Source: Anastrepha obliqua (Eukaryota; Arthropoda; Insecta; Diptera; Tephritidae). From it: a stretch of DNA of 64,000 bases. The position numbers were made by a program, and so were the translations under genes. Each line of letters opens with the position of its first letter. Position 1 is the stretch's first letter. The stretch lies in the NCBI RefSeq assembly GCF_027943255.1, contig NC_072896.1, positions 2,604,001 through 2,668,000 on the forward strand, read 5' to 3'. The notes beneath the pieces were generated by a model. That model searched no databases. It saw only the letters and a list, made by a program, of their open reading frames with translations, and was not told the DNA's origin. Shown one piece after another: positions 12,756 to 23,700 of this stretch.

Positions 12756-13030
12756 GACATACGACAGCGAAAATGGAAATGGATTGGTCATACTCTGGGC
12801 AAGTCAGCGAACGACAAAGTTAGAGTGGCGATGGGCTGGATCCCAGAAAGATCGCGCCAGAGGAGAATCCCTAAAGGATCTTGGCGAGGTGGCCTTAATG
12901 AGGAACTTTTAGAAATTGACGAATCTCTCTGATGGACTCAAATTAAGACGAAAGCGAGAAGTAGACAACATTGGCAAAAATTTGTTGCGGCACTATGCCC
13001 CAAAGCCGGTGTGATAACAACCAATAATAA
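12756..13030 (+). pseudogene. LINE reverse transcriptase C-terminal fragment
   Basis: The plus-strand frame reads DIRQRKWKWIGHTLGKSA, then an arginine-rich WIPERSRQRRIPKGSW, then LNEELLEIDESL. A TGA replaces one codon and the frame resumes as WTQIKTKARSRQHWQKFVAALCPKAG. This is the characteristic end of non-LTR reverse transcriptase proteins, after the polymerase domain. The fragment is 5'-truncated near 12756; the frame upstream of that has no similarity. An AAC/AAT-rich tail follows at 13015-13035. The clade (RTE- or CR1-like) cannot be settled from the tail alone. Confidence 0.75.
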
Positions 13031-13035
13031 TCATA

Positions 13036-14565
13036 GTAATTCTTTCAACCCCATGCATGGGGCACATTCATAGATATATCATTAAAGAACCGTAACTAGC
13101 TGCCTTATAGGTTCTTCTACGTTACCAATGGAAAGCGAGCGCATCAACGAGCGGTCATATGACAACTGTGATGGTTCAAGAAACGCTCCATAAACTCGTA
13201 TGAATAATGAGGAAATATGATACTGCATTAAATATTATAAATGTACACACCTACTCGTACATACCTACTTGAGCAGGCATGAACAGCTAACGAACACATC
13301 CATTGCGCACGATTTGGGGGTACTAAAAAAAAGACTAAAATATTTTGTGTATTTAAAATTTTATTTGAAAAATTAATCACTTTATGGAGCTACGTGACGC
13401 ACATTAATTTGTTATAGTTTTTGTTGTTTTTTAGGTTACTTATATATGTATATCATCTCTTTGAGGTTTTTCTGCGGGTCAGATGCACAATTTCACAGCA
13501 GTGGTGTACAAAAAAAATTGTTTAAATATTACCAGCAAATTACAAAAAAATTATAAAAAAATACAAAAATAATAAAAAAAATTATATAAATTTGCTAACG
13601 TACAAAATGTAATGATCTCATCATCTATGATATAGCCAGCCCGTCACTTTTTTTCCTTCGCGCATACATGAGTATGAAATTATAATTATTTTTGTACAAT
13701 CGAAAAGATAAAAAAAAATCACAAGCATAAAAGAGTGTGAATGGCTTGGAAAATGAAATAATAAACAAGTCTGTTGAAATGTTTGTTGAGCGTTTAAATG
13801 GATTTTCAACATTTGCCAGCAATTATTCCGGCAGCGATAAAGTGATACACACACACACACACACGCATGTGTATGGAAGTGTATATTGTACACGTTTTTT
13901 AATACTTATAATTGATCTTGGTTAACAAATGCGAAACAAGCGAAAAAGACGCAATTTTTTCTTCAAATAAAAACTAATGAAACAGAAATCGGCGAATTGT
14001 AGCAGTTTGAAAAACGTTTATAATTTTATAATTGTACGCAGTTTGGGATAGCAAACATTTTTTTTGGAAATTTAATACATATAAAGTTTTTACTTGCGAA
14101 GTACATTGATATATAGCGCTAACGACAATTTCGTTCTAATAGTTACCTGAAAAGTGAATAAAAATAAAATAAAAACTGATTTTAAAGGCGAAAAATGAAT
14201 CCTTTATGAAGTAATAATGACTAGATTGATTGCTTGAAGCGTAACAATTTTTTTTTTATTATTTTTTGCGCTATACCTGATTTTCTGGTTTGCTTTTGTT
14301 TGCATAAAAATTTCACAACAGTAGAGCTCTCTTAGGCTGTGAACAGACGAAGTGTTTGCTGTGGAGGCAGAAGTTTGAGCAGATGCTTGGATGGTACCTA
14401 TTTTATTATTTATTTATGTCTAAAGCATTTGATATTTGAGTACTAAATTAATATTAAATAAAAGGTACTCAAAAAATTATTCTTGAGTTTTAAAGGTACA
14501 GATGTAGTAAAAGAAAAATCTAAATCTAAAAAAATTGAGAAAAAGTTACATTCAATAAGAGTTCT
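13036..14565. other. AT-rich noncoding DNA with a CA microsatellite
   Basis: No gene recognised. A (CA)n run lies at 13846-13864. Poly-A-rich patches at 13500-13600 look like simple sequence. Confidence 0.5.
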
Positions 14566-14567
14566 CT

Positions 14568-14760
14568 TTATCGGATCATTAGCACGGTGAACTGTCCTGT
14601 TAAAACCAACAATAAAGACAGCATCATTTCCACGGCAGTCAGCTCTACTTTACCGGAACGACCCGTATTTATATGCGGCCAATGACGGTCACTCCAGCAG
14701 CGCTCCCCATAAATGTATGGGTAAACATTCCCTAAGCAACACCTAAGCAACAACAACAGC
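14568..14760 (+). repeat. Dispersed repeat end with an AAC tail
   Basis: A compact, GC-richer block (ACGACCCGTATTTATATGCGG, then GACGGTCACTCCAGCAGCGC) ends in CAACAACAACAGC at 14747-14759. From memory this resembles a repeat common in fruit fly genomes with an AAC-type tail, as at LINE or SINE 3' ends. The AAC tail also ends the Jockey-like LINE at 57.5-58.4 kb. A 111-residue minus-strand frame over this block is not a gene. Confidence 0.5.
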
Positions 14761-15626
14761 ATAATTACGAAAATATCTGCATGGGACATTAAAATATATT
14801 CGCTGTAGAAGAAAAAATGAGTCAATCTTGTCGGAAGCCAGATCAAAAATGAACGAACTGACAAGAGAATTCTTCCATCTGGCAGTGATAATAACCTAAT
14901 CAACGGGCATCGTGATTTTTAGAACGGAATCGGGCCAGAGAAGATGCGAGAACGCAGAGCAAAACGACATGGTAAAAGACTTCATTTCAAGTGCGATAAA
15001 TTAAAGGCTTTTCATACGACGTGCCTTTCTATCATTGATTATATGACATTTCTATTCGTATGCAGTTAGCCTTAGCACGAATTTTCAAATACTGGAGTTT
15101 ATTGTCAAAGCTCACAGATCAATTATCTGCGAATGTGTGGTTTTTAATTACCAATGTGGCGTGACTTCGATGCCATTATTCTTTTGAAAGAAATGTAATT
15201 GTTTACTGAAGCTGTAGCTGTGGCAGTAGCGTGATCCAATTTTAGTTCTCTAAATATGTGAATAGCAAGCGAATCACCTATAGTACTTTGTTAAAATACT
15301 TACCTATATACTTATTATAGTAACCAATATAAGTAGCCTCGGATGTACAAGCAACTAATCGCGTAATGTGGAGAAGCCTTGTAGAGGCCCTACCCTTCTC
15401 AAAGCAGTAATCAGAAACCAAAAAATGTGACAAAATATTTATGTAATCGAATTGCTTGACGATAATTCAAGAAAATGCTTCTCTACTCAGTGCGTTAAAT
15501 AGCAAAATTGACAAAATGCTGTGAAAAAATGGTCAGGTCAGACATCATACATGCTCCATTATAGTATACACCGTTGGACAATTATAGCACCACCACATAT
15601 TTAAAAGATTTTACTATTTTTTTATA
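14761..15626. other. Noncoding DNA with an orphan transposon-like end
   Basis: No gene seen. At 15567-15597 the string TACACCGTTGGACAATTATAGC resembles a Tc1/Tc3-type terminus. No matching inverted copy was found nearby, so it may be a solitary end. Confidence 0.35.
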
Positions 15627-16554
15627 AAGGGTGTTTTTTTTAGAGGTTAGGTTTTCAAGATGAAATAAAACGTATATAATTTAATGTTATGGCCAAGAAT
15701 TTAGCTTTATTATAAAGATAAGGGTTTGCCATAATGTTTTAAAAATGATTTCGGGCAAGTGGCCGCCGCGGCTGGCTCGAATAAATTCCAGCCGAGAGGC
15801 CCAATTTTCGACCACTTTTTGCAGCAATTGGGACCGTATGTCAGCAATAACGCGCCGAATATTCTCTTCCAAGACGTCAATCGTCTCGGGCTTTTCTGCG
15901 TAGACAAGCGACTTCACATAGCCCCACAAGAAATAGTCCAGCGGTGTTATATCGCACGATCTTGGAGGCCACGCCACAGGTCCACGGCGCGAGATAATGC
16001 GCTCACCAAAAGTTTCCTTCAATAAATCGATTGTTGCGTTGGCTGTATGGCATGTAGCGCCGTCTTGTTGGAACCAAAGATCGTCCACATCAACATCGTC
16101 CAATTCAGGCACGAAAAAGTCATTAATCATGGCTCTATAGCGCTCTCCATTGACTGTAACATTATGGCCGGCTTCATTTTTAAAGAAATATGGACCAATG
16201 ATTCCCTCTGCCCATAGAGCACACCAAACAGTGACTTTTTGAGGATGTAACGGCGTCTCTGCAATGGCTTGTGGATTATGTTCACTCCAAATGCGACAAT
16301 TTTGCTTATTGACATACCCATTCAACCAAAAGTGAGCTTCATCGCTGAACAAAATTTTCTTCGATGCGCCGCGCGAACCGAACCATTATTTTCGTAATAA
16401 ATTTGCACGATTTGCAAACGTTGTTCAGGTGTAAGTTTATTCATTGTGAAATGGCAAACCAAACTGAGCATAAATCAAGTGACAGCTGTCAAAAAGACCA
16501 TCTACGAAAAAAGTAGTGCCAACTTGAAAACCTAACCTCTAAAAAAACACCCTT
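15627..16554 (-). mobile_element. Internally deleted DD41D (rosa-type) mariner-like element
   Basis: A 928-bp element flanked by TA (15625-15626 and 16555-16556). The ends are inverted repeats of about 33 bases: AAGGGTGTTTTTTTTAGAGG at the left, and its complement at the right with one T fewer in the T run. The minus strand carries the transposase. Compared with the usual 1.3 kb, several hundred bases of the DNA-binding region are missing, so the element cannot move itself. The ends are well preserved and could still be substrates for a transposase in trans. Confidence 0.9.
15687..16444 (-). pseudogene. DD41D transposase, deleted and frameshifted
   Basis: The ATG at 16444 starts MNKLTPEQRLQIVQ, the usual N-terminus of this group. 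About 30 codons later the sequence jumps, near 16356-16366, into ILFSDEAHFWLNG in another frame. The middle of the DNA-binding domain is therefore lost and the reading frame is broken. From 16352 the frame is open for 221 residues. It holds the first catalytic aspartate in FSDEAHF, the second in WFQQDGATCHT and the third in CDITPLDYFLWGY, with 41 residues between the last two. That spacing defines the DD41D group, named rosa in tephritids. The C-terminus ASRGGHLPEIIF is present. The catalytic domain is complete, but no full protein can be made. Confidence 0.9.
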
Positions 16555-16738
16555 TACTTTTATTTAATACATTTTTTATTTCAATTCTTTTTTATTTTAA
16601 TTCATATTTTATTTAAATCCATTTTTCATAGAAATATAGTTAAAATTTTGTATACGATTTATAAAAATTCGACAAATCTTCATCAAAATTTTCTCAAAAT
16701 ACAGATTTTTTATCAGAATGCTGCGCCTTTTCTTCATA

Positions 16739-17040
16739 CCACCTTGATCAAAAAGTTCCCAGAACAACCGCCAGGTAAGCTCTAAATGAACAGATTTGAG
16801 TGCTGTTTTTTTTTTAATTTTTTTTTATAAAGCACCGCCGCACAGTGCCATACTTATCCGTCCAACAGCCATCGAATTCACTTGACCATTCACGTGTTTA
16901 ATAGCCGAAAGGAAGTAATGGACGGTTCTGATGGCTACACCGAAAATAGAGTTCCAGAAATGTTTCAAGAGCTGGATCAAACGCTGAATGCACGACATTT
17001 TGCTTTATGTGAAGAAAATGCGCATCAGCCTCATGAAAAA
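16739..17040 (+). mobile_element. Mariner remnant: left end plus C-terminal scrap
   Basis: After TA at 16737-16738 comes CCACCTTGATCAAAAAGTTCCC. Its reverse complement ends the mariner relic at 53034-53055, so this is the terminal repeat of the same family. Between 16918 and 17000 the sequence closely matches 52885-52940 (ATGGCTACACCGAAAAT, then GATCAAACGCTG). That is the C-terminal coding part of the transposase (a WIKRW-type motif). Everything between the left end and this scrap is missing or scrambled. The right end was not found; a SINE begins just downstream. Confidence 0.65.
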
Positions 17041-17059
17041 ATTTATCAAAAATCAACTA

Positions 17060-17394
17060 GCATTTTTATTTATATAGATATATATGATATATATAATTGG
17101 CGCGAACACACTTTTTGGGTGTTTGGCCGAGCTCTTCCTCCTATTTGTGGCGTGCGTCTTGATGTTGTTCCACAAACAGAGGGACCTACAGTTTCAAGCC
17201 GATTCCGAACAGCAGATATTTTTTATGAGGAGTTTTTTCATGGCAGAAATACCCTCGGAGCTTTGCCATTGCCTGCCGAGGAGCGACCGCTATTAAAAAA
17301 AAACTTTTTCTTCATTTTGGCCTTTCACCGAGATTCGAACCTACGTTCTCTCTCTGAATTCCCAACGGTAGGCACGCACGGCTACGGCGGCCGC
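17060..17394 (-). mobile_element. tRNA-derived SINE, head at the right
   Basis: Read on the minus strand, the block starts with GCGGCCGCCGTAGCCGTGCG, containing an A-box-like stretch near 17370-17394. It then has GGTTCGAATCT at 17341-17331, a near-perfect RNA polymerase III B box. The spacing suits a tRNA-like promoter. The body runs leftward to GTTCGCGCCAAT near 17094, then into an ATATAT-rich tail (17060-17093). From memory, very similar sequence is abundant in tephritid genomes. A 178-residue plus-strand frame across the block is accidental. Confidence 0.7.
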
Positions 17395-19370
17395 CTTTTT
17401 ATTTATACTAAAATTTAAAGGTCTATAAAACTGTGTGCCCTATTTGTTTTGTAATTCTACGACAACAGTCAAGCTATGATTTCAAGCGCTGATCTACAGT
17501 TTACACAGGCTTGGCAAATGGGCTTTACATTTTGTGTGAATTATTTCAAAGAGATTGGCTTGCAGAATACCCTAGAATCAACAGCTCCATTTACATTTAT
17601 TATAAAAAGAAATTCATTTTTATGGAAAAAATCTTAAAATGCCTATAGTTATCTCAAAGGCGACTCCCCCCTTAAATACACAAAATTGATTCAGGACGTC
17701 AAGCCCTACACTTTTTAATTTTTCAAGCCTGTTCATTTCATTCTTTCATTTTACTGTTTTTAACTCCATTTTTATTTAATCTTGACAATCAATTCTGCTA
17801 ATTATTTTTGCACATAAATGCAGTAATGATGTCATATGACAAATTTTTTACAATCTGCAAATGTGTCAGCGACCGGTTGAAATTTTTCTGAAACGTGCAA
17901 ATTAACGACGAAACAGGTATTAATAAATTATTTTGCGTTTTGCGAATAAAACCTTTGTGCCAACACAAACAAAAGCTACTGAGTCAACAAAGATTTATTT
18001 ACGGCAAATATTTATAAAAATGGTATGTTAATTAAAAAAACAAAAGCAATGGAAAATATTCTATAATATATGAACAAGGGAAATTTTTTGAATATAAATG
18101 CAATTTCCGACTTCCTGGGCCACTGAATGAACAAAATGAGTAAAATGTTGGACAACCTTCTCTTCCTTTCCTTTAAATCTAGCTAAGGCTGCTCAGATCT
18201 ATTCAACTATCAAAGTAAGGTTTGCCCAAGCACCTCATTCTAGTCACACACACTGTTGAAGTAGCTACAGAGAAGATGCACCACCATTTCTTCCATACTG
18301 GGGAGTTAGAAAATATTGTGCTTTGGGCTGAGCCAGCTGCGCGAGTCAATATACCTACTGTCTTTTGCTTTATAAAAACAGCGGTTAGTGGGGGATATAA
18401 GCCGGCTTTTAGCGATCCTGAAGATCGTTTGAAAGAGCACAAACTCTGCAGAACTTGAAGCTAGACAATATTTATCAGTATTGGGGTATTCGACCCTTGA
18501 TAAATCTAAGGAGTTCAATAACCTCTTAGCTCTCTGAAAAATCTGGGGAAAACGCAGTTTCGAGTCAGCGTAAAATATTCTGTGACTATGAATTTTATGG
18601 TGCCTCTACACTTACCATTTGCGACAATCTATGTAGCGCACTTCATTTTAAATAAATTTAATAGGATCATTTTACAAACATTTAAACTTCCTTATCACTT
18701 CCTTTCTCTAAAATGCGATGAAATCCGCGGGTATCTAGAAAACATTGCGTATTTCCCCGACACATCAGCATTAATGACATTAAATTGACTTAGGAATTCA
18801 ACAAAAAATATAGATTATTATCGCCCGCCTCACACGTGATAAATTGCGTTTATATAAAACAAACATTGAGATTTGCAATTTCATTACTGCACTCAGCTTC
18901 GATAAAAAATACTTGATAAGATAGCGGGCAGTGACAATTGAAATCAGTAGATTAACCAGCCTCTACTCGCCCCTATTTTGCAACAAATACTTTTATAACA
19001 AAGAAAGCAATTTTAGTAGAAAAATTCTGATGCAAATGCTTTGAAAGTGGCTAAGTGTTTCAGCTGTAGATAAGAAAGGTTTTTTTGCGCAAAATTATCT
19101 CATAAAAATAATAATAAATTGCTAAATAAATATCGCTTATATGTTTACGTAGTTGGCTGTACACTCGGCTTTGAGGCGATGATTTATGAGCGGTTGCACG
19201 TAAAAAAACCCATTTGGCTAGAAAAATTCAAGGTGAGTGGACTTTTTTTGCAATGGAGCGAGAGAAAAAGAGATTGCAAGAAAAATATTTGCAGTAAATA
19301 CAGAAAAGTATAGTTATTTAGAGCACTGAGCAGGCAAAAATGCAAATGGGACATAAATGTAACTAAGTAG
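17395..19370. other. Noncoding DNA, no gene recognised
   Basis: 18180-18480 is less AT-rich and open on both strands (18203-18442 minus; 18222-18458 plus), but neither translation resembles a known family. It could be an old transposon piece or host sequence. The rest is AT-rich, with nothing I can name. Confidence 0.4.
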
Positions 19371-19373
19371 GTA

Positions 19374-19524
19374 CAGGGTGGCGCAAAATTAATCACCCCA
19401 TCGCAAGATTAACCATTTTTGGAAATGGCGTCGTACGACGAAGGTCGAAATAAAGATTTCCATCCTTCTAAATATTTTTTTTATTTAGTAAAGAGGTAAT
19501 TAGTACAAATTTTGCGCCACCTTG
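19374..19524. mobile_element. 151-bp MITE with TA duplication
   Basis: It is flanked by TA (19372-19373 and 19525-19526). The left end is CAGGGTGGCGCAAAATTAAT and the right end, reverse-complemented, is CAAGGTGGCGCAAAATTTGT, matching at most of the first 18 positions. No coding capacity. TA targeting and the CAGGGTG-type end indicate a Tc1/mariner-superfamily parent. A relative lies at 51878-52070. Confidence 0.85.
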
Positions 19525-19526
19525 TA

Positions 19527-20045
19527 TTAATAAAAATATCCATGTGCAGGTGACATTAAATGTACGGAAATTAACGTGCCGGTTTTGTTTTCTAACACTT
19601 GTTGCAAGTGATAGAAAATATGTTTTTCTAGAAATAAATTCAATTAAAGCAATTAAGCTGCATTACATTAAATAAATATAATTAAAAACACTTAAAATGC
19701 AATAAAAGTTTACTGCTGCTAATGTGAGAGGGAAAATGATAACCTCGAAGCGCAAAATGTTTAAATCTAAGAGAGATAAGACTGAATACACGTCTCAGCA
19801 GTTGCTTAATGTGACTAGAATAACATAGAGTGAAGGCAAATGTGTTGCAGTTCGAAAGATCAAGCATAGGGTAGCCTTAGACAGACGATACTAAGAGTGC
19901 GCGGTAAACTAGTTTTTGCATGATAAAAAAAACCTTGCTAATACATATAAAAGAAAATATTGTTAGCGAACTGATCGCCATGTTCCAAATACACTGCGAG
20001 AAATATATGTTTGAATAATAATGGATTTAGCGTATATCTTTAGGA
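19527..20045. other. AT-rich noncoding DNA, nothing recognised
   Basis: Short frames only; no paired repeats seen. Confidence 0.5.
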
Positions 20046-20049
20046 GGAT

Positions 20050-20760
20050 CTCATTCTAAATGTGACAAAAGAAATTTTTAAAGGAAGTATGAATAAGTCT
20101 TATCTAATGCTGTTGGAAAATGCTGTATTCATCAATAAATCCGTGTATGTTTTACGATTCATTTTGCTCGATACACAGCAAATATTTGCCTTTCCTCTTG
20201 ATGAAAAAGCCGCTCATTCCATAACGTTGCCACCACCAAAGTTTCTCTTTGGCATACTGCCGTTGTTATTGCGCAAATTGTACCCATAACGAACTTGAGT
20301 CTAGGCCATCTAAATTGAACTTTTTTCATCGAAGAACACAATATTGCACCACTTATTTTCCCACTGAATTTTTTTTTGAGCGAAGTCTATACCCGATTGT
20401 CTGTGATGCATTTTCAGCACAGGCTTGCACACCGGTTTTTTTTTCAATTTTACTTATTCTGTGTTGCGTAAAATGTGGGAGATGTGCCTGGTTGTCACTG
20501 GAAGACCCAGCTTCTCTTTTATTCAAATCGTATTTAAAAAACTTTTCATGGCTTCCTTATAAATTTGGTCTACTTGGCGGTTAGTCAGTTTTTTGTTGCC
20601 TTTCGTAGGATTTCTAACACCATAATTTTTGACTTTTTTTTTAAAGAGCGCACCATTGCCTCTGATCTCCCGATTCATCGTCCAATTTCTCGACTTGAAT
20701 AGCCCTCCTTATGGTACAGGTTGATTTGGACCTTTCATTATCAGAATCATTAAGATATTT
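20050..20760 (-). pseudogene. Tc3-like transposase pseudogene
   Basis: On the minus strand, a helix-turn-helix-like segment (HKEGYSSREIGR) lies near 20715. Pieces resembling the middle of a Tc1/Tc3 transposase follow, broken by stops and frame changes. Near 20355-20290 the sequence reads WENKWCNIVFFDEKKFNLDG across frames, which carries the first catalytic aspartate of the Tc3 type. A KRNFGGGNVM-like string and NRKTYTDLL follow toward 20130. No single frame exceeds about 70 residues and no terminal repeats were found. Call is firm to superfamily, less so for exact subgroup. Confidence 0.72.
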
Positions 20761-20769
20761 TACCTCTTG

Positions 20770-23700
20770 TATTTTGATACAAATCTTAAAAAGCATATTA
20801 TTAAAATAATTTTGTACTAGAATTGTATAAAAAAAAACCAATCATGAATTTAAGACAAAAAAATGTTATTTTTTATTCACTTCAATTTTTTGGGCTTCCT
20901 TATTCAGATGTGCTTAAACGAATATTTCTTTTTTTTATTTTTATATTTATAAAATAACTATTTAAGTACAACAACAACAACAATGAAACTTAAATTTTAC
21001 ATGCAAACGATATGAGTTAGAAGTTGTTTTGAGCAATGCATTGAGAAAAGAGAGAGAAGGTAGTAAAGCTAAATTAAGAGTGCGTTTATATGTACGTGTC
21101 ACTGTTTGCAAAATTTACACTACCTATTTATTTTGTATACATTTTTTTTTTTATAAAAATATTGTTTATACTACAATTAAAACCATAAAATGCAAACAAA
21201 TGTTTATAAAAGTTTCACACTTTTTAACCAGCTTTTTTGGAAAAATTTCGGGTATCCAGTTTTATATTATATTTAGGGCCCATTACATTTTGGTATAATA
21301 AAGCGTAAGTTTGAAGTGGTTGAAAAACCACGTTGATTTCTGACATTTTCGTTGCATTTCCGTCAACAAAAAAAAATTATTAAAAATCAACGTTCACAAT
21401 AACAATATTTTACCAAAATTAAAAAAGCAACAAAATTGCATACCCAAAATTTTTCTAAAAATTCTAACTACAAAATTTGAATTTTTATGAAATTTTTTTT
21501 TATTTTTGTGAATTTTGAACAAAGTTTGAAACTTTAAGTTAAAGTTTTTTTGTAGTTTGAACTATGTTCGCGTGAAAAAATACAAAGAAAATTATTTAGA
21601 AAAAAAACAAAAATAAATAGTCTAAACCGCTTTATTGTGAACATAGAAACACACAGAAAAAAGTTTAGTTAATATCAGAAAAATATTTCACAAAACTAAT
21701 AAAAGAGTAATAAAAAAAATAAGATATTACACGAATTTTTGCAATATGAAAAGTGTAACTAAAAATTGTGCGCAAAAACATTTAAATAAGACAAACAAAA
21801 TTGTGTTAAAAATTTTTTTTTTAATACTAATTTATATAAACAAAACTTGACAAATTTCAGATGGCGTTAGCGAACCAGAGTTTAGTATTTCTGCCCATAC
21901 ACACATACATATAGTATTATACATATGTACATTAAAGCGAAAAACGAGTGAACAATTAATTTTCTTTAAAATATGAGACACTAAAGAGTGCCGACACTGC
22001 TGAGGAGTTTGTTAGGAAATAATAATTATTTCGGCAATTGCTGAGTTCGTTTGCCAATTAACGAGCATTTATGGTTTTGTAGAGTTTTTAATAAGTTGTC
22101 TCAAATGTCATAACTGACTGATTGTGGCGATTTCTGTGATTTTCATTGGAAAGCCAGCGCACGTTGAAAAAAGAAACCGGAGCACGAGCTCGGAGCTGCA
22201 ATATCTCCCCATTTCAACACTTTGTGCTTTTCGGTAAAAGTTGCTGCAACATAACGTAAGCTATTATTAAAATTATTATGCATATGAAACTATATATGCA
22301 CTTACATACATATGTTTGTATATCTATACAGTTAGTATGGCATTACATTTGTGGTAGTCATAGATGAAAGACAAAACTTTGCTTTGACGAGCTGACCAGG
22401 AGAATCAATAAGGCGGAAACGCTCGAATGTACGTATAGTACTTTCGCCAAAAGTACGGTAAAATGTACACAAATACACACACACACGTGTGCACATATAA
22501 TTATTTACATATATCTGCAATATTAGTTGTAGGAAAATAAATTAGTTTATTTAGCTGCGCCGTTGTGAAGCCAAACAATAGTGGCCAATCTCATAATGCA
22601 ACAAAAGCGAGTGTATTTTTGTACTTTTTGTGGGTATATGTACCCATATTTATATATGTATGTATGTATATGCGAGTATATAACTTGCCCACTCACAACG
22701 CTGCACTGCAACGCAAAAATAATAAGTCGCAATTTTGGTGAAAAGGCAATAATTTGCGTGGTAAAATTAGAAAGAAAAAAATATCCGCCCTGTCCAGCGC
22801 GCTGAGTGTGGTTGTGTTCCCTTGCGCGTTTGAAAGTTGCCTGAACTTTTACTTTTCAACTGTATGCAGAAAATTACTGTTATTATAATACCTTTTCGCA
22901 CATTAATGATGATAAGTAATTTTTTTTAATTACAGTGTACTACAACAACAACAAACATTTTCCATATAACACGCTAGCATGACCTGAGCTGACTTTTGCT
23001 GCATGAAATCGCTGCGGCTGCAAAATATTTGCTAGTGACTTAGGCAAAAAACAAGCAGATGCTTGGAGATTTATGAATTTCGGCTGTGAGTAATCACTTA
23101 ATTATATGTTTACATTGTATGTGCATATACACATAACACTAAGATCGTATTGCGTCGCTTTATGCAGATTTTTTTATTAACTGTTACGTGTTCGCTAGTG
23201 CTTTTTTGGTATATTGAGTGTGAAAGTTAGACAGAAATAATTAAAAATTATAAAAAACTACTAGAAAGTGTAATATTTACTTTACTTTTGCTATTCGAAA
23301 AGGATATTGAGATTACAGATGATTTGTTTCTCCGTCACTTCCTCATCAATAGATCTTCCAACACACTGAGCCACTGAGCTCTAATAAATAAAACAGTAAA
23401 CGAGTATCTGAAAGTTAAAGACTTCTCAATAGCAACTGGCATCTCACTCTCTAAGCTAAACACTTATACGGGTATAAGTTCTAAATGACTAACTCGAGGA
23501 GCATACACCTGATTTGTATTCATAAATCGCTTCTTAAGCATATTGACAGTAAAACTTCGTGCAAATTTAAAAAAAATTCTTCAAAATTGTATACTTTTAA
23601 TCAGAATTATTAGGAAAAACTCGAGTGCCCAGTTATATAGCCTTAGAATTTTTTGAAATGAAGTAATTTATAAAATTATAATTCTAGTAAAATTAAAAAT

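Noticed and set aside
14568..14903. 111-residue minus-strand frame
   Set aside because: It overlaps a dispersed repeat with an AAC tail; no protein domain is visible.
15567..15605. Tc1/Tc3-like terminal string TACACCGTTGGACAATTATAG
   Set aside because: No inverted partner found in the vicinity, so an element cannot be defined.
16882..17418. 178-residue plus-strand frame
   Set aside because: It joins a mariner remnant to the antisense of a SINE; not a gene.
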